A stretch of 64,000 nt of DNA from Parelaphostrongylus tenuis (lineage: Eukaryota; Nematoda; Chromadorea; Rhabditida; Metastrongylidae), in NCBI GenBank assembly GCA_019055375.1, contig JAHQIW010007216.1, positions 48,436-112,435 on the forward strand, read 5' to 3'. Below the pieces are notes generated by a model that searched no databases, was not told the origin of the DNA, and saw only the letters and a list, made by a program, of their open reading frames with translations. The translations under genes were made by a program, and so were the position numbers. This document shows, in pieces, positions 22,070 to 33,898 of the stretch. The first letter of the stretch is position 1. Every line of letters starts with the position of its first letter.

Positions 22070-22368
22070 ATGACCCCGTTCCTAATTTTTTTTGGAGTGG
22101 GGTTCCTGTTTGGTCTACTTTTGGCCTATATGCACATCCGAGTGGCGAGGTAAGCAGAAATTGCTGCAAAAATAGATACGGTTTTTCTTGTGCTCATTCT
22201 GAATGGTGAACCATATATATCCACGTGATATGGATTTCAAATACTTTTACGACATGATATGCATTTTGTAGGAATATGGTTGCGGACAGGCTTTCGCATA
22301 TTCCTAAAGCGAAGAAGGTGAAGGTGAAAAAGGGCAAAAAGTCAAAAGGCAAGAAGAAGAAAAAGTAA
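22070..22368 (+). CDS. Small single-pass membrane protein with poly-lysine tail (58 aa)
   Basis: Exon 1 is 22070-22149 and exon 2 is 22272-22368, joined over a 122 bp intron with a GTAAGC donor and TTTTGTAG acceptor in matching phase. The protein begins MTPFLIFFGVGFLFGLLLAY, a clear transmembrane segment of about 20 residues. MHIRVARNMVADRLSHIPK follows, then a tail of Lys, Gly, Ser and Val that ends in five lysines; roughly half of the last 20 residues are Lys. The layout fits an N-terminal membrane anchor with a basic cytosolic tail, for example for acidic lipid or RNA contact; that is inference. The ATG was chosen because an acceptor lies 12 bp upstream and the frame is the only one that joins both exons. 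I do not recognise the family. A longer protein with upstream exons cannot be excluded. Confidence 0.65.
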
Positions 22369-22379
22369 AGGCACACTCG

Positions 22380-22385
22380 AATAAA
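22380..22385 (+). promoter_or_regulatory. AATAAA polyadenylation signal
   Basis: Perfect AATAAA 12 bp after the TAA of the small membrane-protein gene. It supports that gene as a complete short transcript. Confidence 0.7.
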
Positions 22386-22399
22386 TGATTGTGTATTCG

Positions 22400-25365
22400 C
22401 AATGACACGAATATGATGTAAATATTCTGTTCATCTGTTTCTCTACACGTAATTACATTCGAAAAGTCTTAATCTATTGAATAAGAGAACTTAAGGACAA
22501 AAAACATTCCATTAAATTTAGTCAATCGATTTACTTTACTAAGTTCTATATGCCTATCGGTATCTGATCAAATGTTTTCTGGCGCCACTCTTTCGTTCAC
22601 ATTGCTTGTTTTTTGAGAAATTCGTCCAGATATGCTGACTGATTAGATCGCGTTACATGTTTGCCTTATCTGCTCCATACACTCCATTTCACAAGTGTCT
22701 CATCACTCGAGCACATAATGCACGAAAATGGGCGAATCTGTTAAATGCAAAAAAGGTGCGTGAATAATTCCAACTCCTAAAGTTACTGTCAGCGTCCTGG
22801 CCGATTTCGATCATCGCACTACAAATTTCTAGACGGAAAGGAGCCAATTTTCAGTTACAAAGAGTGCGCATCACTATTTTCGAATTTCAAGTCTGAATAG
22901 TAGTCGTTAGAATCTACTCTCCTTCAATAGCATCAGTATCTCTTATCACTTCTCTTTTTCATCCCTCCAATTGATCCGTAACATAATTTTTTATTGTGAG
23001 GGCTATAGTACTTCTAGCATTATAATCGCCTCCTCACTTGCTTTATGATTTCATCTTCTTTATGAACGTCGTAAATACTTGCAGAGCACGTCTCCTTGCA
23101 GTGTCGAAGATAGCCAAGCCGGGGCGCTCCGTATAGCCATTGTTATTGACTGCTGAGCGTTGAGAGAGAGTCAAGAACAACCATGAGACAAACCGCCCCG
23201 AACACTAATAGCCATTTGGCTAGCGGCCTCTTGACTTCTTATTCTATCAACATAAACTCTCACTACATGGGAACCTAGAAGGCTTTCATTGTTACCTTAT
23301 TCGTCAAGGCTTGTATTTCGACAATGGAAACAATTGAACAGGCGGTGTTTAGCTAAATTCAACACGAAAAGTCGAATGCGTGAATAATGCTTACGATTAT
23401 TGGGATCTTCTCTGAACTTTCAAAAATTTGAACTACAAAGTAAAATATCGAAAAAAGGTGATAAATTTGTTGGAGATGAAGTGGTAGCAGAGCGGTGTCA
23501 TCGATGATGTAGTGATAGCATGCACCCCCTGTATGAGTAAAACGCGGGTGTGACTTCTGCCTGATGTCAAATGATTTACATACCACTCAATAGTCTTAGG
23601 TATATATACATGTAATCCAATTGTCTAATTGCTTCCATGACTGAACCACTGGAAATTTAGGACGACAAAGTTTCAAAATTTCATACATAATGATAAAGAA
23701 GAAAAAAGAGTTTTCGCTGGATTAATTTCTGACGTATACGTCACATATACCACTTGATCAGAAGCTGACCGCATAACTGGTTACACAATGACCTATGATG
23801 GCCTATAGCTCTATCAATATTTTCCAGTTGACTATGTTGAGAGCTCGCTTCAAACATTCAATGCAGTCTGATAGAGTGTTTTCAATTTTTTAGAGGTGTG
23901 GTATATGGCATCTCTAGTGGTAGGCGTATGTTCCCGCGTTCTCGCACGCCCATCAGTAGCACATGCCTTTTTGTCCACCCCTAAAACAAATAGCAGCAGT
24001 GCCATATCTGACCTCTGAAACTCTCAAAACAATCTACCAGACTATATTGAATTTTCAAGCGATTTCTCAACATAGGTGACTGAAAGACATTGCAGCATAC
24101 CGTGTTTAACATAATCGTCGACTGAAACACACTCTAAACTGCAACATCAAGTGATCTTTTCACTTGACGTGGAATGATACATCTTCACTGCCGCTACCAT
24201 TAGGTGCAGGGGTGAACGAAAAGCATCTGGTACTGATAAGACGTGTGAAAACGTCGACACGCACTTCTATAACTAGAAACGCCGTCATATACCAAACCTC
24301 TGAAGGACTTAAATCATTTGCTCAGACTAAATATCTCTGTAAAATCTGTGTTTTCATGACTAGATCGATGGCTTGGTCTGGCGGAGACGCTGGGTTGAAC
24401 GGAAGATCAGGCACGGATTTCAAAACACGTAGAACCATTGTGTCAATAACCGAATACTACGGCATATTATGGTGGTTATGTAGCGGATTTCTGCGTCTCG
24501 AATTCCGTTCAGACGAATCTTCTCACCTCAGATTATGATTGGCTTGACACCGCAAATCATCAACTAAGCGAACACCACACAAATCAGATAAACCCTATCC
24601 AACTTTGGTTGACATGGAATCTTCATTTATTCAAGAGTTCAGATATGAGTGCTTGTTTTATTCTAATCTTCTTTAAGCTGATCCAACACACTTTTCCTTC
24701 CACGCATTAGTGTTGTTTTTCACTGTGAATTTATGATAAGCATACATCATGGATTAAATGGAAGGACTTTTTTCAGTAGCCTAACAGCGAGCCAACATAT
24801 CAATAAAAGGGTCAGTGACTTCTCTGTGAAGTCCCAATAGATCTTCCGCATTGCCACTCAACTTACCACCTCTCTTTGTTACTGCATCTTTACCACCCAG
24901 TAAATCTTCATCTCAATTTGTTCTCCGTCACAGCAGTTTTTTCATCCGCTTCTCATTTCTCATTCGTCCAGTTCATTTTGTACAGCTTACGCAAGGCGGA
25001 TTCATTTCGGTGTCAAGCCTCTATTTCATTCTTCTAAGACCACTTTGAAATTAATCTTGCTACTGGTTAGCGGGTTGCAGTAAATTGAGCCACTGTTGTT
25101 GCTAAGGTTTCTAATGTAGTGCATATTTTACGATAGACGCCGTAAGGACTTTCTTATTTTGTGAATTATGATTACAGGCCACAATCCACAGAACGTAGAT
25201 GGCAAAATGGTTCTATAAAAGACAAAATTGGCGAAATGTCAGCCACTGTAGAACAAAATTTCCTCAGAAAATAAGTGACAACTAATTAAAGTAGATTATG
25301 TATAGCCAACTAGGATTCAATCTTCTTAAACACCATTTATCGATGGTGTGATGTTACAAATATAT
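22400..25365. other. No supported gene; tRNA-like relics
   Basis: A 124-codon plus frame at 24164-24538 has no domain. tRNA-like relics lie near 23500-23570 (TGATGTAGTGATAGCATGC, then GCGGGTGTGACTTC) and 23905-23965 (CTCTAGTGGTAGGCG). Otherwise unassigned. Confidence 0.35.
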
Positions 25366-25369
25366 ATCC

Positions 25370-25520
25370 AGTAATAGTGAGCGATATGCAAAACTTTGAA
25401 CGTTGGACGGAATTCGAACCCACCACTAAAAGCGGTCTAGTAAAAATTAATTCTAGGCGCTTATACGCATGTCAGTATGTCAGGCCAATCCGTTTAGTGA
25501 TTGTGTTCATAAACTGACAA
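25370..25520 (-). repeat. Second tRNA-like repeat family, copy
   Basis: The plus strand reads GCGATATGCAAAACTTTGAA, then GGAATTCGAACCCACC, then TTAGGCGC-like. This is the same order as the copy at 45.65 kb. Reversed box B is GAATTCGAACCC. Confidence 0.5.
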
Positions 25521-26329
25521 CTACTTTATATAGAGCTGCTCTCTGTTTTCTAAGGTAAGCGAACTCTTAGAGAATCATCGTTGCTCCGCATTTTAGTGCA
25601 AGTGGAGTGTAACTGCGCTTTCATACGAATTGGGCAAGGCTGAAACCGCACGGCTACTGGGACTTCACAAGGGTATTTGCATTTATGCAGCGACTTGTGA
25701 CCTCACAATCCACACCACTGTATGCACCCATAAAAGTGAGATCAAAGCACATCTATAAAAGCAGGAGCATTTGCAGAAAAATTCGATTTTGCCTTGCAAA
25801 GCTTTGTTTAGATTGAATATTGATGTTTTGTACCCACTGAATGATCTCAAATTTCGTCCATCGTTACCCTACATGGGTAAAAGCAGATAAACATCTAGAC
25901 TTTTTTTTTCATTCAGCGCCTCCAGTAGTGTTATTTTTTCTGTTCTATCATAAATCAGTTCTCACGGCAATCCGCCAACGGTGAGGTAGTGAAGCACCAG
26001 AGTTTTCAAAATTGAGTTGCAATAGACTCTAAACTTGTCTGCTTGGATACTTGGATACTTGGACGGTCCTTCTTCACAAATTGTGCGGACTGCAGCACAT
26101 TTTCATTCGTTTATTCTTCTTGCGATTGCCGTCGACGATGATGTCTTCCTTCGAGCATGGCGGCTGGCGCAGGTTTCAGTGTTTTGATTTACACCAACGT
26201 ATTCGTTACCAAGCCACGATTGTAAGAAAAAAACAAAATTATGCAATACCATCAGTTGGATGTTGTGGTCAGTTCTCAAAACATAATGCTTGGCACACAT
26301 GTATGGGTGTCGTGTGGGCAACGTTAATA

Positions 26330-26832
26330 GGTTGAGGGAAAAAGTTCTGAGAAAATGCTTGTAGCTTTTTTGTGTGCCGGCCGTTTCTTGTGTTTTTGAA
26401 CTCATCTGAAAGCCCGAACTTCTCCCGCGTTGGTTGGTGCATAATTCAACTACTTATTTCAAAGTGGTGTTAACATGTGAGCAAATTAGGTCGATGATGA
26501 TGCACGAATGGCTGTATGGTTCAAATGCAACAGTGGCAAGTGAACGCATCAGTCTGTTATGGGGCGAAGACCCAGTTGGCAAAAGTACGGTGTACAAAAG
26601 ATTCAAAAAGTTTGACGAAGATGAAGAATATTTTGTGATGGAGCACTGGTTGCGCGACAAAAAGTTCGGTACTGATTCTGAATTGCACAAATCGCTTACT
26701 CATTTCTTCAACAGCAAGAAATCGAAATTTGATGCTTGCGGAATCGATCTTTGGCTGACGAAGTGGCAGGAAGTGCTTAAAGTTGAAGGGGAGTACTTTG
26801 ACGCATTTTCTCAGAACTTTTTCCCCAACCCA
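26330..26832 (+). mobile_element. Internally deleted mariner with matched terminal repeats and an open frame
   Basis: Terminal repeats GGTTGAGGGAAAAAGTTC and, reversed at the right end, GGTTGGGGAAAAAGTTC close an element of about 500 bp. An open frame at 26434-26862 joins the mariner N-terminal helix-turn-helix region (IRSMMMHEWLYGSNA, then GKSTVYKRFKKFDED) directly to the C-terminal end (EHWLRDKKFGTDSE, then LTKWQEVLKVEGEYFDAF). The catalytic D,D34D part is deleted and the frame is kept across the deletion. Confidence 0.85.
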
Positions 26833-26899
26833 ATAATCCCATGTGAGTTACGGGCTTACTGAGCTCCAAACGGCCGACGGTGTTTTGATAAATGGCTAA

Positions 26900-27570
26900 C
26901 TTAAGGGGCTAAAAACATGACGAAATTATAGAAAAAATTATGATATATTGTTGTAGCAGTAGCATGGTTTACTATTTTTTACTTACTTTCGTACTTTATT
27001 ATTTGTACATTAGTGCTTTATTTTACTATGGTGCACCACGCAACCACACAGCTGTCTGTATTTGGAAGGTTTGCAACTTATGTGATCTCTATTTCAGATT
27101 TATCCCATATGCTAAAATTGACATGACATCATATTGGACAAGTTTCGATTAAGTTCAATGTGAGGTGAAACTCTATGTAACAAAATAGAGCTCTGAAAAG
27201 CAAAGCGATTGGGTACAATAGGACCTGCCCAGCTTGTCTCCCTATGCATAAATAGTATATGATGTTGCATTTTGTTGTGGTCTACTGAGGATTCCTCAAA
27301 TGGCCAATGTGAACAGAGATTTATTTTCGAGAAAAACCAGCTCCGATTACTGTCATTGAGTGACGTGGCGCACCTAAAAGCAGTCGTCAAGTCAACTGAT
27401 AAAAAAGTCTAAGAAGGTCAAATAAAACAGCTTGTATCTGGTTAGTTTTGGTTTTTCTTATAATTGTTCAACCACAATTCAACGTATACGTTCAATCAGT
27501 TCGGGTCTGGTGGACAAATAATCGTTAACGGAATTTTCAAGTTATTAAGCTCATTCAGATTGTCCATTTT
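26900..27570. other. No gene seen
   Basis: A/T-rich, with short open frames only. An isolated acceptor-like CTATTTCAG at about 27088 has no partner exon. Confidence 0.35.
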
Positions 27571-27679
27571 ACACAATTCTATCCAATTATATGGTTCTCC
27601 ATTCAACCGATTTTTTATAAACCTTACTCAAACAATAATAACCTGTTAAGGATGTAACATGCTTTGAACCATGGTCTAG

Positions 27680-27727
27680 ATGCTATACAGGCGCCTGTTT
27701 CGTCGAACCGGGAATCATCAGTAGCGC
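27680..27727 (-). ncRNA. Hammerhead-like motif, family B
   Basis: The minus strand has an intact core CUGAUGA and GAAA, palindromic stem III ACAGGCGCCUGU and cleavage dinucleotide UA. Stem I GCUA/UAGC is extended by one mismatch and one wobble. Stem II (UUCCCGGUUCGAC) pairs poorly, which is its weak point. Confidence 0.6.
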
Positions 27728-28025
27728 TGTCCTCGCTTCAAGATCCGTTGAGGCTATACCCTCTATGAAGGAATCGAATCGAGCAAATTACCGCAAGTCA
27801 GATGATAGGATTACCTGACATTGTAGTGACCTGCAGTCATGCTTGTGGCTTTTGAAATGAATCGTACCTCTCCATTCGACTGCTTTTTTATAGACCTTGC
27901 TCAAACAACAATAATCTGATAAGATTGTAAGCTCACTCAGAATGTCTGATTTGCGGTGATTTACTGCTCGACGTCGATTCCTTTATGAAGAAATAGATTC
28001 AAGGGATGGGAGTGAACCAAGGACG

Positions 28026-28073
28026 GTGCTACTGATGATTTTCGGTAGGACGAAACAGGCGCCTGTATAGCAC
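28026..28073 (+). ncRNA. Hammerhead-like motif, family B, perfect stem I
   Basis: Stem I GUGCUA/UAGCAC pairs six of six. The core is CUGAUGA, GAAA is intact, stem III is the six-base-pair palindrome ACAGGCGCCUGU, and cleavage is after UA. Stem II (UUUUCGGUAGGAC) is weak, with mainly U-A and U-G pairs, so activity is uncertain. Confidence 0.65.
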
Positions 28074-29454
28074 TTGAACCATGACTAAAAACATGTTACA
28101 TCGTAAAATATGGAGCAGAATTGTTGAAAACTTTCACGTCATGCTGATCTCTGCATCTACAGCTTCGATTTTAAAAGGTAGAATGCACTTATCTCATATT
28201 GATCGAAGCTACGACTATTTTCGAAAAATTCTTTAGTAATACGAGTGGCGTGTACGAGGTTTACTCTTATCAGTAGTTCCCGTTATCACAAAATAGACAC
28301 GGTCTAAACCACTTTCACGTCGATCATATTGCTTTGTCATGAAATATCGTTGGGCTTGCAATGTATATACATATTGCTGTTATAATAATTACAAATGCTA
28401 TTTTTGAACAAAGAACAAAAAGGGGCTAGAGAGTATGTCTAAATACATTAAGGCGAGCTTGATTATCATTGTAGCCTTGAAATGAGACATCTTTGTACCC
28501 TCAACTTGAATGATTGTCATACTTGGTTGGTGGCACAATTGCAGTCTAATTGTGAGTAGAGAATATGATAATCGTGGGGAGAAAAGTTTGCGAGATAAAG
28601 CGATCTGTATGAGTGAGCCTTTCTTGAACTAGAAAATGTGCATAATATCTCTCAAAAAGGATTTTATGACAGTTTCCAGCTCAGGATATGAAGTGGCTTC
28701 AAAGCGAAGTTTGATGAGACTATCAGTCAGCGAGAAGAACATGAGTGGCCAATCAGCGCGATGGTGTACATGACCTCTTCCTATTTTATTCGGCCCTATA
28801 TCTTATCTGTATGATATTGTCAACATGAGAGTATACCAGTACAGCACATATGGCCCAGGAGATAGTGAATGAAACACTTCACCCAATGCATTACGGATGA
28901 AGTGAGAGTAAGTGGATAGTGCTATCAGAAAAAATGAATATAACCTGCTCCAAAAGATAAAACGACAAGGGAGACTAGAAGGCCTGAAAACTTGGCCTAG
29001 TAGTGATGACTCGATTTTCAGGCAATTATAGTCACTGTCGGAGGTGTTCAGCCGCATAAATGGCACAAACACCACCACTGAAATTCTTTATCAGTAAGAC
29101 GCGACTCACAGACGCGGGCACAGCTTTATCACCTCCATCGAACCACACGCAGCTCTGTCTACACCTCCTTCGCTTATATCGGAACAAAAAGGGATAGTTA
29201 ATAGTCCAAATGAAAATCTTCGTGGTCGTGCAGATTCAACTCTGTTGACAAACTCAGCAGCCCTCCATCGCATAAGTATTACTTTTTGGGAAGTAGGCAG
29301 ATTTTTCTAAGGATTACTATGGTAATTCATGGGAGTGTTGCAAGCTTTATTGGACGGATTGAAGTTGTCGAAAAAAGAGCAGTTTTCGCCATTTTTCATT
29401 TCGAATTTGGTATTTTTCAAATTGTTGTCTTAGTTACCAAGCGTGGTAATAAAA

Positions 29455-29500
29455 AATATATATATATATAAATGTATATATATATATATGTATATATAAC
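29455..29500. repeat. AT/GTATAT microsatellite
   Basis: AT dinucleotides with occasional G. Confidence 0.9.
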
Positions 29501-30222
29501 CACTGATCTTACTCAGTGGGATGATCCTTAGCTCGCTAGATCTTAAGCAGCTTTATCACTCTCTAAGTGGTGGACAAGTAGGTAGATACTAACCAAATAC
29601 ATATTTTTTATTGTAGAACGCACATTAATCTACGGTTAGATTCTCTTTACGTTTATCAAGTTGTCATGCACCTAATTAAGCATGTACTTATGAGTGCATG
29701 GCTGTGCAAAGATTTAATGAGTTGTTCTCTTGTTTCTGTCGGATTTTACTTTGAAAACACCCAGACATGTCTATGCGATTGTCACATACGCAAGTATGCA
29801 AGCCAGTAGCCTGCGGCTTTGATGGGCCTCATTGCCTTAACTGCGATAAACTCTCTAACCCGCAGCGTTGGTCAGGTCGTTTACAGAGGGTCTACAAATC
29901 GCAGAGTTATTGTGGGCTGCCAAATTGATAAAGGCTATGGCGGCGACCTGTACTAACAATGTACGTTCACATGGAAGTCAACAGATCCTATTTGCAAGCT
30001 AAAAAAATAAAATATAGTTTTACTTTGCAAAGGCGTTATTAGTGGACCTTGTATAGACTTAGGAGCAATTGCAATGCAAACCAAACTCTGTACGTGATAA
30101 TTGACGGCTTCAGTTCATATAAAGAGGCTGCACGTGTATTCGTTATGTATAACAAATCCACGGTAGATTAAAGTATACTTGTCAACACTAGAAATTTTTC
30201 GCTACAGAGCGCATATTGTAAA

Positions 30223-30360
30223 ATGGATACATTATTATTCAAAAAAAGCTTGATCAGCGTTGCTGTTTTCCTATCATTTTACGTGCTGATTCCTCTTCTA
30301 GAAATAAGAAAGAAAGCTACGAAGTTCAGGAGATGTAATCCAGAAGCCGTTATTGATTGA
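30223..30360 (+). CDS. Possible 45-residue ORF with one membrane segment
   Basis: It starts MDTLLFKKSLISVAVFLSF and continues YVLIPLLEIRKKATKFRRC, i.e. a hydrophobic segment of about 18 residues followed by a basic stretch, ending in TGA. It could be a signal-anchor exon, a small protein or chance. No neighbouring exon or polyadenylation signal was identified. Confidence 0.2.
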   Translation: MDTLLFKKSLISVAVFLSFYVLIPLLEIRKKATKFRRCNPEAVID

Positions 30361-31186
30361 GATCTCTTCACTTCTTTCTTCAGACATTCAGCAGTTCCCC
30401 GTAGAGCGCATTATATCGACTGAACAGCTAAGACGTTTGAACAGTAGTTGTGAGGTCGGAACTTATGTCTAATTAGGTGACCTTGAAAAGTGGGTGAAAA
30501 AACGTTATATGAGCAGCACATCAATATAGAGAATGATCGACGAAGGAAAACATCACCCAAAGCGTTCATAATCAAGCCCTAAAGAGAGGTTACTTTATAC
30601 CTGGAGTGTGGAGGACAACCGTAAGGGGTATAACTTTTCTCCAGCCTGTGTTTTGAGTAATCTGGACGCTGTTTTTCTTTTCGCATTACTTGGAGTGGGT
30701 TGATGCTATCGTGTGACACAAAGAAGGAAGTGAGAAGAGAAGCCGAAGTGTGCACTTACCAGCAAACTAGTCCGTTTGCTTCATGTTTATTTGCTCGAAT
30801 CTTACAAAGTAATAGCTCTAAAAGTTTCTACTATCTACTGCTTGAAAAGGACAAGTGTATAAGGGACAAGGAAAAAAAACATTCTGTTTTATGTTGTGAG
30901 ACTCTAAGATAACCAGTGGTGACCATAAGGTTCAAGAACATGGGAAGTGCAAGGCTTCCGAGGTTGACCATTCCAAGCGCAATACATTCGCCTTTACTAA
31001 GTGCTACGTAGGTGACTGAACGCATATCTAAACTAGGTAATAACTTCCAGTGGTCTATCAGTGTAGCAAATTAGTATTTTATTCTTTCAGACAAGTCTGA
31101 AACAATCTAAGGAATCTCTTCGCTTTTTACTTTTTGCTGCCTCTTAGCAGTGATATGATATTATGAACTCAAATGTACGTCAACAT

Positions 31187-31797
31187 TAGGTCTTCTCATA
31201 AGTTTTGACACTAGGGAAAGAAATACAAAATTTATTATTAGAAGTAATTAAAATTGCATAACAACACTATTCAAAGTATGCGTCCTCAGTCTGAACACTT
31301 CTGCCAACTCTCAGGCAATAAATTCACTACCGCGCTCACATAACTCGTCATTCCTGGATTCAAAGGATGTTGTCAATTCTCGACAAAAATGATTGATGTC
31401 TCAGAACTTCTCTTGCTCACGAAATGCTTCAGTGACCTGAAGAGATGAAGTCAGACGACGAGAAGTCACGATTGTGCGGTGGATGATCCAGCAGCTCTTA
31501 GCCCATTTTGGAGAATTTCCTTTTGTCAGTTTAACGACATGCATTTGCGTTGTCCTGAAGCAAAATGAGATTGCTGCGACGTCGACGTGACAGAGACCGA
31601 TTGGTGCGGTCCAAGTGCTCACAGTAGCACTTAGGGTTTAACGTCTTTCCGGCTGGCAGCAAGTTCCACAGAATCGGCCCTATTCGTTCCCGAAAGATTA
31701 TGAGGTGAGGATAGCCTTTGGCGCCAATCGATCTGGACGTTAATAAATTCGGAGAATTTGGTGTTTATTCAAGCGCCCAAACTTATGAGAAGACCTA
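31187..31797 (-). mobile_element. mariner relic with near-identical terminal repeats
   Basis: The left end TAGGTCTTCTCATAAGTTTT and the right end (reversed) TAGGTCTTCTCATAAGTTTG close a 611 bp element. Its minus strand encodes NLILLQDNA around the second catalytic Asp and WELLDHPP-like sequence. It is shorter than an autonomous mariner (about 1.3 kb) and broken by stops. It shares ends with the copy at 50.86 kb. Confidence 0.85.
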
Positions 31798-31984
31798 ATG
31801 GCATTACACCACTGCTGAAAAGCAGTAAAAAAAATAATATCTTAGATCGTACAAATCCAATCGATGCCACCGTAATGAATTTGATGCCGGACCAGAACTC
31901 TTTAAAGATTGGATGCTGAGTGCTTGGATAGTTTATATCGAATAAAGCGTGGTAGCAGAAGAAATGGAATTGTAATGGCAGCAC

Positions 31985-32118
31985 GCGTCCAGAAGTCTGA
32001 TACCAATTTGCCCAACGCACAAAATAAAAGGCATGCTGAAGTCAAGCTGCGTGATCGAACCTTAGAGTTACTCTTTGTGCAACACAGAGCTTTTCTAACC
32101 ACTGTCTAACACGAGCTC
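31985..32118 (-). repeat. Partial SINE head
   Basis: The plus strand reads GATACCAATTTGCCCAACG, then GTGATCGAACC, then AGCTTTTCTAACCACTGTC, then GAGCTC. This matches the reversed head of the main SINE with eroded boxes. Confidence 0.5.
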
Positions 32119-33860
32119 TCATACAATGGGGGTAAATCGAGCGACCCTGACTGACTAAGAAATCCACGATCACTTCTACTTTGATTGAATAGCAGATCAT
32201 CTTAAAATCGGCAAAAGTCCTGTATACCATCATCCTAACTCCAGCAATATTTGATCGTCTAAATATAATTGAAACTATATTCTTTTTGATACACTACTTC
32301 CTTGTAGATAAGATGATATAAAGTTTCTGATATCCTGTAGATCTCTGTGAAACATCACAGTTCTGCACACATCACATTGACGAGGCCTTCGCAGTTCAAC
32401 AGATGGCTTCAAAACTATTGGACCCTTACTTTAATGATAGCTAGTGTGAATCTCTTCAAATAGTCAAACTAAATCCCCCTTTTTGCGATCGATGCACGAA
32501 TCTTGATAGGATTGGTCTCCGGATGTCGTATTGAGGAACCGCTGTGACGACATACTTAGCCATCTTTCATGACACAATGGCGTACAGATGAACGCGGCTG
32601 CCAAAAAAAAAAGTGGAATAAAAGCTGCGGTTGACTCTCTCGTGTTCTTTTCGAATAGAATAGCTGTTCCATTCTGTAACCAAAAGAAATCTTGTATGCC
32701 AACTGTAAACAAAATTTCCTATCAGCTCTTGTTGACGCTATTATCTATGCGAAATCAACCATTTCCTATTGCTCTTCTCTCCTGAAATACTTCTTTATTA
32801 TTGCTCTATAGAGCTGTGCAATGTCAGACATATGTTGCGACTTGCACGCAGCTCTATATTTCAGATTGCTTGAGGGTTCGTGAAAACAATCAGCTTTTGC
32901 CACCTTTCAAACTCTTGGATCTAATAACTGCTTTCTCTCAATGGCTCCCATTTTCCATAGCGCAGGTTTCTTATACCGACTGTGTTTACTGGTAACCATA
33001 GTTTTTCTTTTCTTGCAAGTTATATCTGTAGACAGCAATTTCCACAAAGACTAGACGTTCTCTGAATTTTTAGACTTTTCTTGGGCGTTTTTCAAAATTC
33101 TCTCTAATAGCCATCACATGTACTTGCTTCGCAGGCTGTAACGAATCTACAATGTTTTTGAATTGTTCGTTCTCATCCAACAGTTTAGTCAATAAATAAG
33201 CAGCTTGCAGCTGCATGTCCTTTCGCACATCTGCCGTAACTCGATCAAGTCACTTTCTCTAAAACTACGAATCTTGAATCTTCACATCTGCCAACTCATA
33301 GCTGATTAGTCAAGAGACTCTGTAAGCTTTTTGTATGCGGATATCATTTGCAAAATCTGTTATCTTACCAACGTCAGCTTAAAATTAGTCAAATATCATG
33401 GTAAGACCATTTTCTTCGGACATCATCACCAATAGGCTTTTACATCACTGTTATCCGATTTGATCTTATTCGCCCACCACCTCCTTCGACTGGCCTAGAC
33501 AAAAAATATGCTAGATTTGATACTTCTACCTTATCGATATAACAGAGAAATGTAATCTTGATTTCAGCGGCATGTGTTGTTAGCCTGCATTTTTGATATG
33601 AACCGAAAAGAGGAGTGCCTCGTCAATCACGCGTGACCTCGAACCATACCTCAGGCTGATTTTCCCAGCCCGAGTTAGGCACAGCCTACTGATGCACTGA
33701 CCTTATGCGGATGCTCAATTGATAATTGTAGCCCAAACATTAAAACGGTGAGTGTTTTAGAATGAAGCTTTTACTATGCGATCCAAAACACATTTCTAAC
33801 GTTTTCTGCTAGGGTTATGGAGGTTTTGACTTAGTGGATTGTGGATCAATGTGATCTTTC

Positions 33861-33898
33861 CAGGCTCTGACGAAGGCGATCCGCCGAAACGTTAGCCA
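33861..33898 (+). ncRNA. Hammerhead-like motif, family C, solo copy
   Basis: Stem I GGCU/AGCC. The core is CUGACGA followed by one extra A. Stem II GGCG/CGCC has loop AUC. GAAA is intact and is followed directly by CGUU and stem I. Stem III is ultra-short (AC/GU). Its 3' flank (ACCTCGAATATTGTG) differs from the foldback copies. Confidence 0.6.

Larger units (their letters stand above)
27580..28110. repeat. Foldback repeat with two family B hammerheads
   Basis: The arms at about 27650-27800 and 27950-28100 are inverted copies: both contain ATCATCAGTAGC, then AAGGAATCG, then ACCGCAA in opposite senses. In addition, ATTCAACCGATTTTTTATA at 27602 and its relative at 27869 form a direct repeat. 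Each inverted arm carries one hammerhead motif. Confidence 0.7.
28120..31180. other. No supported gene
   Basis: A/T-rich. A short microsatellite lies at about 29455-29500. Open frames of 60-90 codons (e.g. 28803-29078 minus, 30700-30912 plus) show no domain or flanking splice sites. Confidence 0.35.

Noticed and set aside
24164..24538. 124-residue open frame as a host gene
   Set aside because: No domain, no flanking splice sites and no codon pattern distinct from its surroundings.
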